A stretch of DNA of 64,000 nucleotides, taken from an uncultured Clostridia bacterium (lineage in GTDB: Bacteria; Bacillota; Clostridia; TANB77; UBA1234). Numbering within the stretch: the first letter of the stretch is position 1; every line of letters starts with the position of its first letter. The stretch spans positions 1-64,000 of the forward strand of contig CAKPAA010000010.1 of the NCBI GenBank assembly GCA_934132775.1, read 5' to 3'. The position numbers and the translations under genes were made by a program. The notes beneath the pieces were generated by a model. That model had not been told where the DNA came from. It worked only from the letters and a program-made list of their open reading frames with translations, and ran no database searches. This document shows, piece after piece, positions 26,217 to 34,178 of this stretch.

Positions 26217-26290
26217 TGGAGCGGGTAAAGGGAATCGAACCCTCGCCTTGGGGTCGGAAGCACCACATTCTACCACTAAACTATACCCGC
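26217..26290 (-). tRNA. tRNA-Gly (UCC), divergent anticodon arm
   Basis: Acceptor GCGGGTA/TACCCGC perfect, U73, CCA encoded, T-loop TTCGATT, D-loop with GG. The anticodon loop is CUUCCGA, giving UCC, with G37 where A37 is normal. The anticodon stem TGGTG/CCCCA has a U-C mismatch. It lies with its 3' end facing the pilin genes. A second, canonical tRNA-Gly(UCC) is at 28379. Confidence 0.85.
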
Positions 26291-26444
26291 AAATATCTAA
26301 ACCTTTTATATTTTCTAATCAACTATTAAAGTTGCTTCTTTCAATAAAAAAATTACATCTTACTAAAACTGATCTTTGACAAATAAAATATCAACTTGTA
26401 AAACAGTAAAGATTTAAAGCATTCAGCCTTTATAAAAATAAAAA

Positions 26445-26469
26445 GACATATCTACTTAGTAGGTATGCC
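26445..26469 (-). terminator. Terminator between tRNA-Met and tRNA-Gly
   Basis: An 11-bp stem with one wobble pair and one mismatch, 3-base loop, then TTTTTATTTTT on the minus strand. It ends the tRNA-Met transcript. Confidence 0.7.
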
Positions 26470-26479
26470 TTTTTTATGT

Positions 26480-26556
26480 TGGTAGCGGATGTGGGACTTG
26501 AACCTACGACCTACCGGGTATGAACCGGGCGCTCTAGCCAACTGAGCTAATCCGCC
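26480..26556 (-). tRNA. tRNA-Met (CAU), elongator type
   Basis: Acceptor GGCGGAT/ATCCGCT, D-arm GCTC/GAGC, anticodon loop TTCATAC (CAU), T-loop TTCAAGT, A73, CCA encoded. The G1-U72 pair and lack of three G-C pairs in the anticodon stem argue against the initiator. One mismatch occurs in each of the anticodon and T stems. A tRNA-Ile2 with modified C34 cannot be fully excluded. Confidence 0.88.
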
Positions 26557-26571
26557 ATTTGCAACAAAATT

Positions 26572-26600
26572 ATTATACGAAACTATATATTTTTTGTCAA
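26572..26600 (-). promoter_or_regulatory. Consensus promoter of tRNA-Met
   Basis: TTGACA (26595-26600), 17-base spacer, TATAAT (26572-26577), 16 bases before the tRNA 5' end: a perfect housekeeping promoter. Confidence 0.92.
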
Positions 26601-26641
26601 GTAAAATTTTAAAAATAAATACAATGTCATAAATTGGAATT

Positions 26642-26664
26642 TACTTTTTAGCAACTAAAAAGTA
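26642..26664. repeat. 10-bp perfect inverted repeat
   Basis: TACTTTTTAG and CTAAAAAGTA with a 3-base loop, between tRNA-Met and the small plus-strand gene. No T-run follows on either strand, so it may be a binding site rather than a terminator. Confidence 0.5.
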
Positions 26665-26769
26665 TAATAAAAGACCTAAATAACAAAGCACAAATCACAG
26701 TTTTTATACAGTAGAAAAAGAAAAGTAATATATAAGACCGCTATTTATTACTTTCCTGTTGTATGAAAT

Positions 26770-26817
26770 AATACAATAAATTTGAATTATTGTATTGTCT
26801 TAAATTTATTATATAAT
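26770..26817 (+). promoter_or_regulatory. Promoter and operator-like palindrome of the small plus-strand gene
   Basis: TTGTAT (26790-26795), 16-base spacer, TATAAT (26812-26817). A perfect 10-bp inverted repeat AATACAATAA/TTATTGTATT (26770-26779, 26787-26796) overlaps the -35, a usual place for an operator. Confidence 0.5.
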
Positions 26818-26911
26818 GATGTAGAGGCAAAGAAAACGCATTAAATTGTATAAAGAACTTATATTAGGTTATACTTTTATTAGAATAAGTAGAAAGAAAG
26901 GAAGATTATAT

Positions 26912-27175
26912 ATGGAAATATTTGATAGTGATGATTATAAGTTTATTAGCAATTTCATTGAACAGAAAATACCAATTTTAAAAGAAAACCAAAATTTTGA
27001 GAAGGATTATCTTAGACTTAATGACGCAATAGAAGAATTAGAACGCACTTTGTCCGAAGATCAAAAGAGACAATTTGACGAAATTATACAATTGTTTTAC
27101 AAAACAGAAGAATACTATTTTGCTTTCAGTTACTCGTTGGGGATAAAATATGGTGACGAATTAAAAAAACTGTAA
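26912..27175 (+). CDS. Small helical protein of unknown function
   Basis: 87 residues from ATG 26912 (MEIFDSDDYKFISNF), which follows AAAGGAAG; the frame is open further upstream but has no ribosome binding site there. No membrane segment. Most of the protein is charged amphipathic helix (KDYLRLNDAIEELERTL, KRQFDEIIQLFYKTEEYY) ending FSYSLGIKYGDELKKL. The plan resembles small accessory proteins of Clostridia of unknown function (DUF6809-like, from memory). A palindrome over its promoter suggests repression, possibly by the XRE regulator encoded at 27430 (inference). Confidence 0.6.
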   Translation: MEIFDSDDYKFISNFIEQKIPILKENQNFEKDYLRLNDAIEELERTLSEDQKRQFDEIIQLFYKTEEYYFAFSYSLGIKYGDELKKL

Positions 27176-27429
27176 TAAAATAAAATTTAACAGTGTTTAT
27201 TGATTATATCATTCACAAGCATTACGCCTATATATAGCTTAGTTTCAAACTATTAGGATAATACTTTGATCAACCCAAATCTATCAATAAATCAATGTTT
27301 AAAACTTTTATATTTAATATAAGGTTAACCACATACGCATTGTACATTTTTATACAGTTCAATCTAAAATTTGCAAAGCTATGCAAGTTGTTGCAATTTA
27401 ATATTTACATATTTGAAAATTTCACCATA

Positions 27430-27765
27430 TTATTTTGACAAAAAGTAATCAATAAAATGTAATATGCTCTCTTTATCTCTTTTACTTAATTTTTTAAATT
27501 TTTCATCATAAATTGAAACCGTTCTTTTTACATCATCATCTAGTAAATCATACAATATAATATCAGGTGTGATTTGGTAAGCATTGCATAATTTTATTAG
27601 TGTATCAATACTTCCTTTTGACATTCCTCTTTCTATTTGACTTATATGTCTTGGTTCTAGGCCAGTTAGTTCTGCCACTTGATTTTGTGTCAAATTGTTT
27701 CGAATTCTATGCTGTTGATATACCTTTCCAATGTGTTTGTTTATGTTATCTTTATTCATACTCAC
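27430..27765 (-). CDS. XRE-family transcriptional regulator
   Basis: 111 residues; ATG 27765 after AGTAGGAGTGAGT. HTH of the Cro/CI type at about 12-68, with NNLTQNQVAELTGLEPRHIS as the recognition region and SQIERGMSKGSIDTLIKLC. The C-terminus is a short charged region ending ILHFIDYFLSK. DNA-binding regulator with no fused sensor domain. It converges on the small plus-strand gene at 26912, with 254 bases between them holding no visible gene or strong terminator. Confidence 0.85.
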   Translation of the reverse strand: MSMNKDNINKHIGKVYQQHRIRNNLTQNQVAELTGLEPRHISQIERGMSKGSIDTLIKLCNAYQITPDIILYDLLDDDVKRTVSIYDEKFKKLSKRDKESILHFIDYFLSK

Positions 27766-27906
27766 TCCTACTTTCTTAATCTATAATATAATATTTTATA
27801 ATAATTTTAGGAATGATTTTAAAATAGATGAAAATCAAAACATAATTGACTTTTGCCTAAGGCATATTTACAACAACTCAAAAAGTTGATAAAATTTAAA
27901 TCGATT

Positions 27907-27964
27907 ATAAAATTAGGCACTACCTTTTTATCGATAGTGCCTTTGGCGGAGTGAGTGGGATTCG
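27907..27964 (-). repeat. Duplicated tRNA-Ser 3' end plus terminator (upstream copy)
   Basis: 58 bases identical to 28089-28146, where they are the 3' end of tRNA-Ser (acceptor, CCA and half of the T-arm) and its terminator. Here no tRNA body is attached. The 124 bases between the copies are GC-rich and carry a terminator. Integration by site-specific recombinases commonly leaves such duplications. Confidence 0.85.
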
Positions 27965-28017
27965 CCGTTCGCTTCGCGCACTAGACTTCGCTTGCTTGCA
28001 AGCTCTGTCAACTCTCT

Positions 28018-28044
28018 AAAAAAGCTCCACTGGAGCTTTTTCTT
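28018..28044. terminator. Terminator-like hairpin between the duplicated tRNA ends
   Basis: AAAAAGCTCCACTGGAGCTTTTT: AAAAAGCTCC pairs with GGAGCTTTTT, with T-runs on both strands. There is no complete gene beside it; probably a relic. Confidence 0.65.
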
Positions 28045-28096
28045 TACGTTCGTTGCCCTCTCGGGTTCGAATCGTTTATTTTCCTGCCATAAAATT

Positions 28097-28124
28097 AGGC
28101 ACTACCTTTTTATCGATAGTGCCT
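28097..28124 (-). terminator. Terminator of tRNA-Ser
   Basis: 8-bp stem AGGCACTA/TAGTGCCT with a 12-base loop, then AATTTTAT. The same structure is duplicated at 27915-27942. Confidence 0.65.
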
Positions 28125-28125
28125 T

Positions 28126-28213
28126 TGGCGGAGTGAGTGGGATTCGAACCCACGAGAGCTTGCTCACAATAGATTTCGAGTCTACGCCGTTATGACCACT
28201 TCGGCATCACTCC
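28126..28213 (-). tRNA. tRNA-Ser (CGA)
   Basis: Class II tRNA with a long variable arm (GAGCAAGCTC), acceptor GGAGTGA/TCACTCC, anticodon loop CTCGAAA (CGA), T-loop TTCGAAT, G73 and CCA encoded. Its 3' end is duplicated 182 bases away. Confidence 0.93.
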
Positions 28214-28242
28214 ATTTAATATTATTTACATCTTTAATTTTC

Positions 28243-28277
28243 ACTGCAATAGTTTCATAAATTGCAGTTTTTTATTT
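28243..28277 (+). terminator. Orphan plus-strand terminator
   Basis: ACTGCAAT and ATTGCAGT pair with a 10-base loop, followed by TTTTTT on the plus strand. The nearest plus-strand gene ends at 27175, so it may stop antisense transcription from running into tRNA-Gly. Confidence 0.5.
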
Positions 28278-28333
28278 GGATAACTTCGCTTTTTATTTAT
28301 TAGCCGATTTAAAAAAATTTTCTCTTACTGAAC

Positions 28334-28370
28334 AAAAAAACAACTTACAAACTGCATTGTTTATAAGTTG
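28334..28370 (-). terminator. Terminator of the second tRNA-Gly
   Basis: 12-bp stem with one mismatch (28359-28370 with 28341-28352), 6-base loop, then seven T on the minus strand. Confidence 0.85.
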
Positions 28371-28378
28371 CCAAAGTT

Positions 28379-28452
28379 TGGAGCGGGTAGCGGGAATCGA
28401 ACCCGCACAATCAGCTTGGAAGGCTGAGATTCTACCATTGAACTACACCCGC
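28379..28452 (-). tRNA. tRNA-Gly (UCC), canonical
   Basis: Acceptor GCGGGTG/TACCCGC (one wobble), anticodon stem TCAGC/GCTGA, loop CTTCCAA (UCC with A37), T-loop TTCGATT, U73 and CCA encoded. Confidence 0.95.
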
Positions 28453-28471
28453 ATCTCCAAAGTACTTTTAC

Positions 28472-28500
28472 ATTATAGCAATGAGTTTTATGGTTGTCAA
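28472..28500 (-). promoter_or_regulatory. Consensus promoter of tRNA-Gly
   Basis: TTGACA (28495-28500), 17-base spacer, TATAAT (28472-28477), 20 bases before the tRNA. Confidence 0.92.
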
Positions 28501-28603
28501 TACTTTTTTGATTTTTTCTGCCAACTCTTTGCAGCAAATCGTTCAAATATGCTTTGTATAAGTACTTTATGGTGATTACTATTTTTAATAATTTCTGTTT
28601 TAT

Positions 28604-29200
28604 TTAAACATTTACGCACTTTATTACATTGAATCCTGCTTTTTTGTCTAATATTTCGCTATTTCCAAATAATTCTTCTAAGTATTTTATTGTGCTTGGT
28701 GCTCCGTGCTTTTTATTTATTACAATATATAGTGCTCCATCTTTTTTTAGATGTTCCTTTGCATCTGCATACATTTGATATATAATAGCTTTTCCTGCTC
28801 TAATCGGTGGATTTGTTATTATTGCATCATATTTTTCTTTTATTTGTTCAAATCCATTTGATTCGAATATTTTTATTTTACTAGCGACTTTATTTTTCTC
28901 AGCATTTCTTTTTGCTAAGTCTAATGCTCTATGATTTATATCTATCATTTCAACATCTATTACATTTTTGCTTGTTGCTAGTGTTATGCCTATTACTCCG
29001 TACCCGCAGCCAACATCTAATATTTTGCCTTTTACTTCATCATAAATTGTTTTCACTAAAAGCTCAGTAGCGCTGTCTACATGGTTCTTTGAAAAAACTC
29101 CATTGTCGCTTACGAATGATAGTTTTTTATCTTTTATCTCGTATTCTATTATTCTTTCTTCCGACTTTACGCTTGGATCCGCTGTAAAATAATGTTCCAT
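28604..29200 (-). CDS. RsmC-type class I SAM methyltransferase (probable 16S rRNA guanine methyltransferase)
   Basis: 198 residues from ATG 29200 (MEHYFTADPSVKSEER); a longer frame begins at 29227 but has no ribosome binding site, while AGGAG precedes 29200 at a rather long distance. Motif I DVGCGYGVIG (~66-75) binds SAM and the catalytic TNPPIRAG (~135) is the NPP signature of N-methyltransferases. Size and the single MTS domain match the short Gram-positive RsmC-like proteins. 48 bases downstream of the LytM gene, possibly in the same transcript. Confidence 0.85.
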   Translation of the reverse strand: MEHYFTADPSVKSEERIIEYEIKDKKLSFVSDNGVFSKNHVDSATELLVKTIYDEVKGKILDVGCGYGVIGITLATSKNVIDVEMIDINHRALDLAKRNAEKNKVASKIKIFESNGFEQIKEKYDAIITNPPIRAGKAIIYQMYADAKEHLKKDGALYIVINKKHGAPSTIKYLEELFGNSEILDKKAGFNVIKCVNV

Positions 29201-29248
29201 ATTTGTTTTTTTACATCTCCTAAACATCTCTAAACTTAGTGCTCTTAC

Positions 29249-30385
29249 TTATTTTGCAGATATGTATCCTTGTGTTGGATTTACATATTTTCCGTTTACT
29301 CTTACCTCAAAGTGTACGTGAGGGCCTGTTGCATATCCTGTTGAACCTACTAGCATAATTGCTTGTCCACGTTTTACTTTGTCACCCTTGCTTACTAATA
29401 ATTTTTGTGAGTGTGCATATAGTGTTACAATTCCACCACCGTGGTCTATCATAACTGTGTATCCATAACCTGAAATCCAACCTGCGTGTATTACTGTGCC
29501 ATCATTTGCCGCTACTACATTTTTTCCATTACAACCAGCACCTGCTATATCAACACCGGTGTGCATTTTATATACCTTCAAAACGGGATGTAACCTATTA
29601 CCAAACGGAGATGTTATAGTGTAATATCCTGGAAGAGGCCAAGTCATCGTTCCACCTGTATATTTACTATTTGATGAAGAACTTGAATTTTTCTTCAATT
29701 CTTCGGTTAATGCATCTGCCTTTTTTTGCAATTCATCTATCGATTCTTCTAGCAAATCTTCTGTTTTTTCAAGTTTCGAAAGATATGTAACACGTACTTC
29801 TTTTGTATCTTTTAGAGCAAGTCTCTGCGTTTCTGCTGCTTGTTTTTTGTTTTCGCACGTTGTTTTATTATTTTCTAAAGCTACTTTTTGGTTTTCTATT
29901 TCTTTTTTGTCGTCTTCTAATTCTTGCAATAGTTGATTGTCGTAAGAAACTATTTCATCCATTAGCTTATATCTATAAAAGAAATCTGTCATACTCTCAG
30001 AAGCAAGTAATGTATCCCAAAATGAAAGTGTTCCACACTTATAGTATGCAACAAGTCTTTCTTGTCTTGTGGCATCTTTTTTGGCATATGCTTCTTCTGA
30101 ATATTTTATATTTTCCTCTGCTATTGTTATTTCGTTTTCAAGATTTGAAATATCATTTTCAAGTGTTGTTATTTGGTTTTCAGCACTTCCAATTTGCTTG
30201 TCTAACTTATCAATATCGCTCAATGTTAATTTCTTATCTTCTTTTACGTTATTTAACTCATTTTGTGTTGATTTTATATCTGTCTTTGTCTTATTAATTT
30301 GGCTTTGTATGCTAGAAGTTGTTGCAGCCAAAGCTGTGGAAGAAAGCATACTAGCCACCAGTAAAGCCGATACAAATCTTTTCAT
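29249..30385 (-). CDS. EnvC/PcsB-like coiled-coil M23 peptidase, partner of FtsEX
   Basis: 378 residues; ATG 30385 after GGAGGTAAAC. Signal peptide (~1-20), a long coiled coil (~22-240), a Ser/Asn linker, and a C-terminal LytM/M23 domain (~250-375). The metal ligands are present: HTGVDIAG (HxxxD) and HVHFEV (HxH), so it should be an active endopeptidase rather than an activator only. In many bacteria FtsEX binds such a coiled-coil protein and turns on wall cleavage at the septum. It begins 11 bases after ftsX, which supports that partnership. Confidence 0.9.
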   Translation of the reverse strand: MKRFVSALLVASMLSSTALAATTSSIQSQINKTKTDIKSTQNELNNVKEDKKLTLSDIDKLDKQIGSAENQITTLENDISNLENEITIAEENIKYSEEAYAKKDATRQERLVAYYKCGTLSFWDTLLASESMTDFFYRYKLMDEIVSYDNQLLQELEDDKKEIENQKVALENNKTTCENKKQAAETQRLALKDTKEVRVTYLSKLEKTEDLLEESIDELQKKADALTEELKKNSSSSSNSKYTGGTMTWPLPGYYTITSPFGNRLHPVLKVYKMHTGVDIAGAGCNGKNVVAANDGTVIHAGWISGYGYTVMIDHGGGIVTLYAHSQKLLVSKGDKVKRGQAIMLVGSTGYATGPHVHFEVRVNGKYVNPTQGYISAK

Positions 30386-30396
30386 TTGTTTACCTC

Positions 30397-31284
30397 CTAT
30401 ACATCTAAATATTTACTAATAGATGCCGAACTTCCAACTGTTCCAATAAAAACAGAAAGAACGACTAATATAATTGCTAATTGGTTCATCGATTCATTTG
30501 AGAAGTTTAAGAAACTAAACATAGGTGTTGAAACCGACAAATCAGTTAAACTGCCACAAATCATATTAGTGATTATCAAGACCACTAACGCACTGATTAG
30601 TGAAATAATCAAAGCTTCAATAACAAATGGTGCTTTTGTGAAAGTATCGGTTGCTCCAACATATTTCATAATTGATATTTCTCTTCTTCTTGAATAAAGC
30701 ATAAGTTTTATAGAATTCATCATTATAAAACAAGCTGCAACCACTGCTAAAATAAATATAGTAATAGAAACCACTTTTATTGTTATTGCTATTTTGCCAA
30801 TCAACTCGCTGTTTTCATTTACCATTACATCACTATCTTTTTCGCCGACACCCTTAATTTCCCTAAGCGCTCTTGCTATCGAATTTGTAGAATCTATGTC
30901 TCTAATTGAAACCACAAATGATGCTGGATAAATATCATCTGGCACACCTTCTGTGATTCCTACTGGCACTCTTGATTTAGCTCTCTCAGCAGCTTCTTCC
31001 TTAGAAATGTATTCTACATTTTCAACACCAGGAATTGAAAGAATAGTATTTTTTACATTCGCTGTTTCATCTGTGGTTAGGTCTTGCAAATATACTTCTA
31101 TCTTTCCCTGTGATTCTTTTACAGTGTCCATAAGTGAATTAGCTGAAACATATGCCACATACAAAAAAGATATGAAGAAAAATGCAAGTATCATTGTTGC
31201 TACACCTGTTAAAACAATTTTCTTGTTTTTAACAATACTGCTTGCCGCCTCTGCAATCCAATAACTAATTGTATTTATGTTCAT
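30397..31284 (-). CDS. ftsX: Cell division protein FtsX
   Basis: 295 residues from ATG 31284 (MNINTISYWIAEA); an upstream start is rejected because AAAGGTGTG lies between. TM1 (~25-45), a large exported loop (~45-170) that contacts the wall hydrolase, then three TM segments (~170-290) with the typical RRREISIMKYVGAT between them. Overlaps ftsE by 20 bases, so translation is coupled. Confidence 0.93.
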   Translation of the reverse strand: MNINTISYWIAEAASSIVKNKKIVLTGVATMILAFFFISFLYVAYVSANSLMDTVKESQGKIEVYLQDLTTDETANVKNTILSIPGVENVEYISKEEAAERAKSRVPVGITEGVPDDIYPASFVVSIRDIDSTNSIARALREIKGVGEKDSDVMVNENSELIGKIAITIKVVSITIFILAVVAACFIMMNSIKLMLYSRRREISIMKYVGATDTFTKAPFVIEALIISLISALVVLIITNMICGSLTDLSVSTPMFSFLNFSNESMNQLAIILVVLSVFIGTVGSSASISKYLDV

Positions 31285-31960
31285 TGATATACACACCTTT
31301 CTTTATGTCACTGCACACAGTTCCATTTTCTATCGCTATAACTCTTTTTTGCATTTTATCAACGATTTCTTTGGCGTGAGTCGCAACAACAACTGTTGTT
31401 CCTCTTCTATTTATATCATTTAGCAACGACATTATTTCCCAAGCTGTTTCTGGATCAAGATTTCCAGTTGGCTCATCTGCAATTAACATCATTGGATTAT
31501 TTACAATTGCACGTGCAACAGCAACTCTTTGTTGCTCTCCACCAGAAAGTTCATCTGGATACATCTTTGCTTTTTTCAAAAGTCCTACTAATGCAAGCAC
31601 ATTAGGAACTTGTTTTTTTATCATTTTAGGATTTGCTTCAATAACACGCATTGCATAAGCAACATTTTCATAAACTGTTTTATCTGGTAAAAGTCTAAAA
31701 TCCTGAAAAACTATTCCCATCTTTCTACGCAAGTAAGGTACTTGTTTTTTTGATATTTGCGTTATATCTTTGCCATTTATATATATGTTACCAGAAGTTG
31801 GTTCAACTTCTTTTAAAAGCATTTTCATAAGTGTAGATTTACCACATCCACTAGGTCCAACTATAAAAGCAAACTCGCCTTTTTCAATATGCAATGTTGT
31901 ATGCTTTACAGCTTCTGTACCCGTCTGATATGTTTTACACACATCATCAAAAAAAATCAT
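31265..31960 (-). CDS. ftsE: Cell division ATP-binding protein FtsE
   Basis: 231 residues from ATG 31960 (MIFFDDVCKTY); an upstream TTG overlaps GGAGG. Walker A VGPSGCGKST, Q-loop FQDFRLLPDKT, signature LSGGEQQRVAVARA, Walker B MLIADEPTGNLD and H-loop THAKE are all intact. FtsE drives FtsX and hence septal wall hydrolysis. Confidence 0.95.
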   Translation of the reverse strand: MIFFDDVCKTYQTGTEAVKHTTLHIEKGEFAFIVGPSGCGKSTLMKMLLKEVEPTSGNIYINGKDITQISKKQVPYLRRKMGIVFQDFRLLPDKTVYENVAYAMRVIEANPKMIKKQVPNVLALVGLLKKAKMYPDELSGGEQQRVAVARAIVNNPMMLIADEPTGNLDPETAWEIMSLLNDINRRGTTVVVATHAKEIVDKMQKRVIAIENGTVCSDIKKGVYINEHKYN

Positions 31961-32003
31961 CAATTCATCCTCCAATTGTCATACAATGATCATATTCAAC
32001 AAA

Positions 32004-32032
32004 ATTATACCAATAACTTCAAATTAAATCAA
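32004..32032 (-). promoter_or_regulatory. Promoter of ftsE-ftsX-LytM
   Basis: TTGATT (32027-32032), 17-base spacer, TATAAT (32004-32009), 44 bases before ftsE. Confidence 0.7.
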
Positions 32033-32066
32033 TAATGGAAATATGTTTTTTGTGTGAAAATGGAAA

Positions 32067-32097
32067 GAATTGGAGTAAAATATTATTACTCCAATTC
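32067..32097 (-). terminator. Terminator after the YitT gene
   Basis: 12-bp stem GAATTGGAGTAA/TTACTCCAATTC overlapping the stop codon; only a weak T-rich tail follows (TTTCCATTTTC). Confidence 0.6.
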
Positions 32098-32946
32098 CTT
32101 AAATCCTTTTCCATATGCATCTGTGGCACCTGTTATAATTGTGAATGCTTTATCATCAATTTCTAAAATACATTCTTTTAGTTTAGGTATTTCTTTTTTA
32201 TTAACAACACAAAGCAAAATACTCTTTTCTGCATTTGTATACGTTCCAACAGCTTTAATTTTAGTTGTTGTTCTTTCAAGAACATTGTGCATATAATCCG
32301 AAATTTCTTTATCTTTATTTGTTATAATGAAAACAGCTTTTGAATAATCGGCACCAATAAGCACCAAATCAAGAACTTTTGTCATAACATATAATGCAAC
32401 AATTGAATACAAAGCAATTTCAATGCTATTAAATAAGATAGCAGATGTACCAATAACAATTCCATCAACAATTAACAAAATCTCACTTAAATTCAAATGT
32501 GGTTTCTTTACCTGCACAAGCTTTGCAACCAAGTCTGTTCCACCAGTTGAACCACCAACTCTGTAAGTTAGACCAATTCCAAGCCCTGACAGAATTCCAC
32601 CATAAATTGCTGCAAGAATAGGTTCTGATGTTAAAACCCCAAATGTCTCACCAACTTTAATTCCTAGTGAGCAAAAAATCATACCAATCAAACTTTTTAC
32701 AGCATACTGAAAACCAACTACTTTCCAAACAAGTATAAATATTGGAATGTTAAGTGCAGGTAAAACAATGCTTGCAGGTATATTAAATAAATAATGTAAT
32801 ATGGTTGCGACGCCAGTGAATCCACCCGTAGATAACCTTGATGGCAATAATACACTTCCAACGCTAATTCCAACAAGAGTAGCTCCTAGTATCAAAACAA
32901 TATAATTAAAAAATGAAACTAATTTGGGATTAGTAATCTTTTTCAT
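32086..32946 (-). CDS. YitT-family membrane protein
   Basis: 286 residues; ATG 32946, two bases after csaB ends. Five or six TM segments (~12-190) with the family motif RLSTGGFTGVATIL and YRVGGSTGGTDLVAK, then a cytoplasmic C-terminal domain (DUF2179, ~205-286). YitT proteins are widespread in Firmicutes; their substrate is not established. Translationally coupled to csaB. Confidence 0.92.
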   Translation of the reverse strand: MKKITNPKLVSFFNYIVLILGATLVGISVGSVLLPSRLSTGGFTGVATILHYLFNIPASIVLPALNIPIFILVWKVVGFQYAVKSLIGMIFCSLGIKVGETFGVLTSEPILAAIYGGILSGLGIGLTYRVGGSTGGTDLVAKLVQVKKPHLNLSEILLIVDGIVIGTSAILFNSIEIALYSIVALYVMTKVLDLVLIGADYSKAVFIITNKDKEISDYMHNVLERTTTKIKAVGTYTNAEKSILLCVVNKKEIPKLKECILEIDDKAFTIITGATDAYGKGFKELE

Positions 32947-32947
32947 A

Positions 32948-34039
32948 TCAATCTTCCAACTCCTTTATTATTTTATCTAACGCTTCTTGTCCCATTTTTT
33001 CAAACGCTTGTGTCTTTTCTTTGTAATTAACATTGATATCTTTCATATAAATTTCAACTTGTTCCATAATCTTGTCCACAGAAATTTTTTCATATGTACA
33101 GACAGATGTCATATTCATCATCTCTAAAAAGCCATCTATCTTTGGCTCATATGAAATGCCTATTGTAGGCACATTCATAAGTGCAGAAAATACAAGTGAA
33201 TGTAATCTAACACCAATATTTACATTCATATATCCCATAGCGCCTAAAATTTCTGATGGCAAATATCTATTAGGCATCAGTACAGTAGCTTCTTCATGTT
33301 TCATCTTGTGCATAACAATCTTACTAATTTCGGCATCTTTTGGCTTATGAAATGGAAAGAAAACAATTCTAGCGTTATATTTTTCAACTAGTCTATCTGC
33401 AATTTCTGCAAATAAATCAGTTCTATCTTTATCTTTCCATTCCCTTATTGAAAAGCCAATAAGCACTTCACCCTCTTTATAATTATGAACATTGTCCTTA
33501 ATTATTTTCATGCATCTTTCAGGCGCAGGTGGTTTCATCATAAAAATCATATCAGAAGAAACCATCATTTTTTCTTCTTTAATACCCATCTCTTTTGCAT
33601 AGTCATAAGCTTGTTTGTCTCTCATTGCAACAAGTTTAACACTTTTTCTGTTTAGAATACTTTTGGTCATAAATCTATAAAATTTAGTGTTAATTGGTCC
33701 CATTCCTTGATATGCAATACAAACTTTTTTTCCTAAAAGTTGTGCTAACTGAACTATTCCAAGATAATACCAAATGCTTTTTTTGCTAGTAATGTCTTGG
33801 AACAAAGTTCCTCCGCCACTAACTAATATATCTGACTTTCTAATAGCTTTTACTATTTCAGCTAAGTTATACCTGTCATAAGCTTCAACGTTGTATAACT
33901 CTTTTGTCCTATCTGGATTAGAAGAAAGCACAATAAGTTTATAATTCTTTTTAGCTAAAGCAATTGAAAAAGTCTCTATCATAGCTTCATCGCCTGTGTT
34001 ATTAAAACCATAATAACCCGATATTAGTACGCTTTTCAT
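32948..34039 (-). CDS. csaB: CsaB-type polysaccharide pyruvyl transferase
   Basis: 363 residues from ATG 34039 (MKSVLISGYYGFNNTGDEAMI) after AAGGAGAG; the upstream extension is the structured leader. Motifs: GYYGFNNTGDEA and SGGGTLFQD, and the C-terminal half carries GVRLHSLVFSALMNVPTIGI. CsaB adds pyruvate to a wall-linked polysaccharide, and SLH-domain proteins bind the pyruvylated polymer. This fits the SLH protein encoded at 41.6-44.1 kb. Confidence 0.92.
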   Translation of the reverse strand: MKSVLISGYYGFNNTGDEAMIETFSIALAKKNYKLIVLSSNPDRTKELYNVEAYDRYNLAEIVKAIRKSDILVSGGGTLFQDITSKKSIWYYLGIVQLAQLLGKKVCIAYQGMGPINTKFYRFMTKSILNRKSVKLVAMRDKQAYDYAKEMGIKEEKMMVSSDMIFMMKPPAPERCMKIIKDNVHNYKEGEVLIGFSIREWKDKDRTDLFAEIADRLVEKYNARIVFFPFHKPKDAEISKIVMHKMKHEEATVLMPNRYLPSEILGAMGYMNVNIGVRLHSLVFSALMNVPTIGISYEPKIDGFLEMMNMTSVCTYEKISVDKIMEQVEIYMKDINVNYKEKTQAFEKMGQEALDKIIKELED

Positions 34040-34130
34040 AAATTCAACTCTCCTTAAAGAAAGCTGAAAATCGAAGATTTTCAGTCTTTCGATTCTCCGA
34101 GAGTTTTCAACTAAAAAAGAAACCTCTCGC
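34040..34130 (-). promoter_or_regulatory. Structured csaB leader with possible alternative pairings over the ribosome binding site
   Basis: On the minus strand CTCTCG (34103-34098) can pair with an upstream CGAGAG (34129-34124). Extended as AACTCTC (34105-34099) it can pair instead with GAGAGTT (34052-34046), which covers the csaB ribosome binding site AAGGAGAG. Between them is a perfect 9-bp hairpin CTGAAAATC/GATTTTCAG with the loop TTC. The two uses of CTCTC exclude each other. No known riboswitch class is recognised. Confidence 0.4.
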
Positions 34131-34148
34131 ATAAATTTGTGTCTTTAT

Positions 34149-34178
34149 ATAATATGTAAGAAAAGAGATTCGTGACAA
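34149..34178 (-). promoter_or_regulatory. Candidate promoter of csaB-yitT
   Basis: TTGTCA (34173-34178), 18-base spacer, TATTAT (34149-34154). Transcription would start near 34142 and include the whole structured leader. Confidence 0.55.

Noticed and set aside
26191..28575. Small plus-strand ORFs across the tRNA genes (26191-26379, 27992-28195, 28276-28575)
   Set aside because: They are read through tRNA genes in antisense and have no ribosome binding sites.
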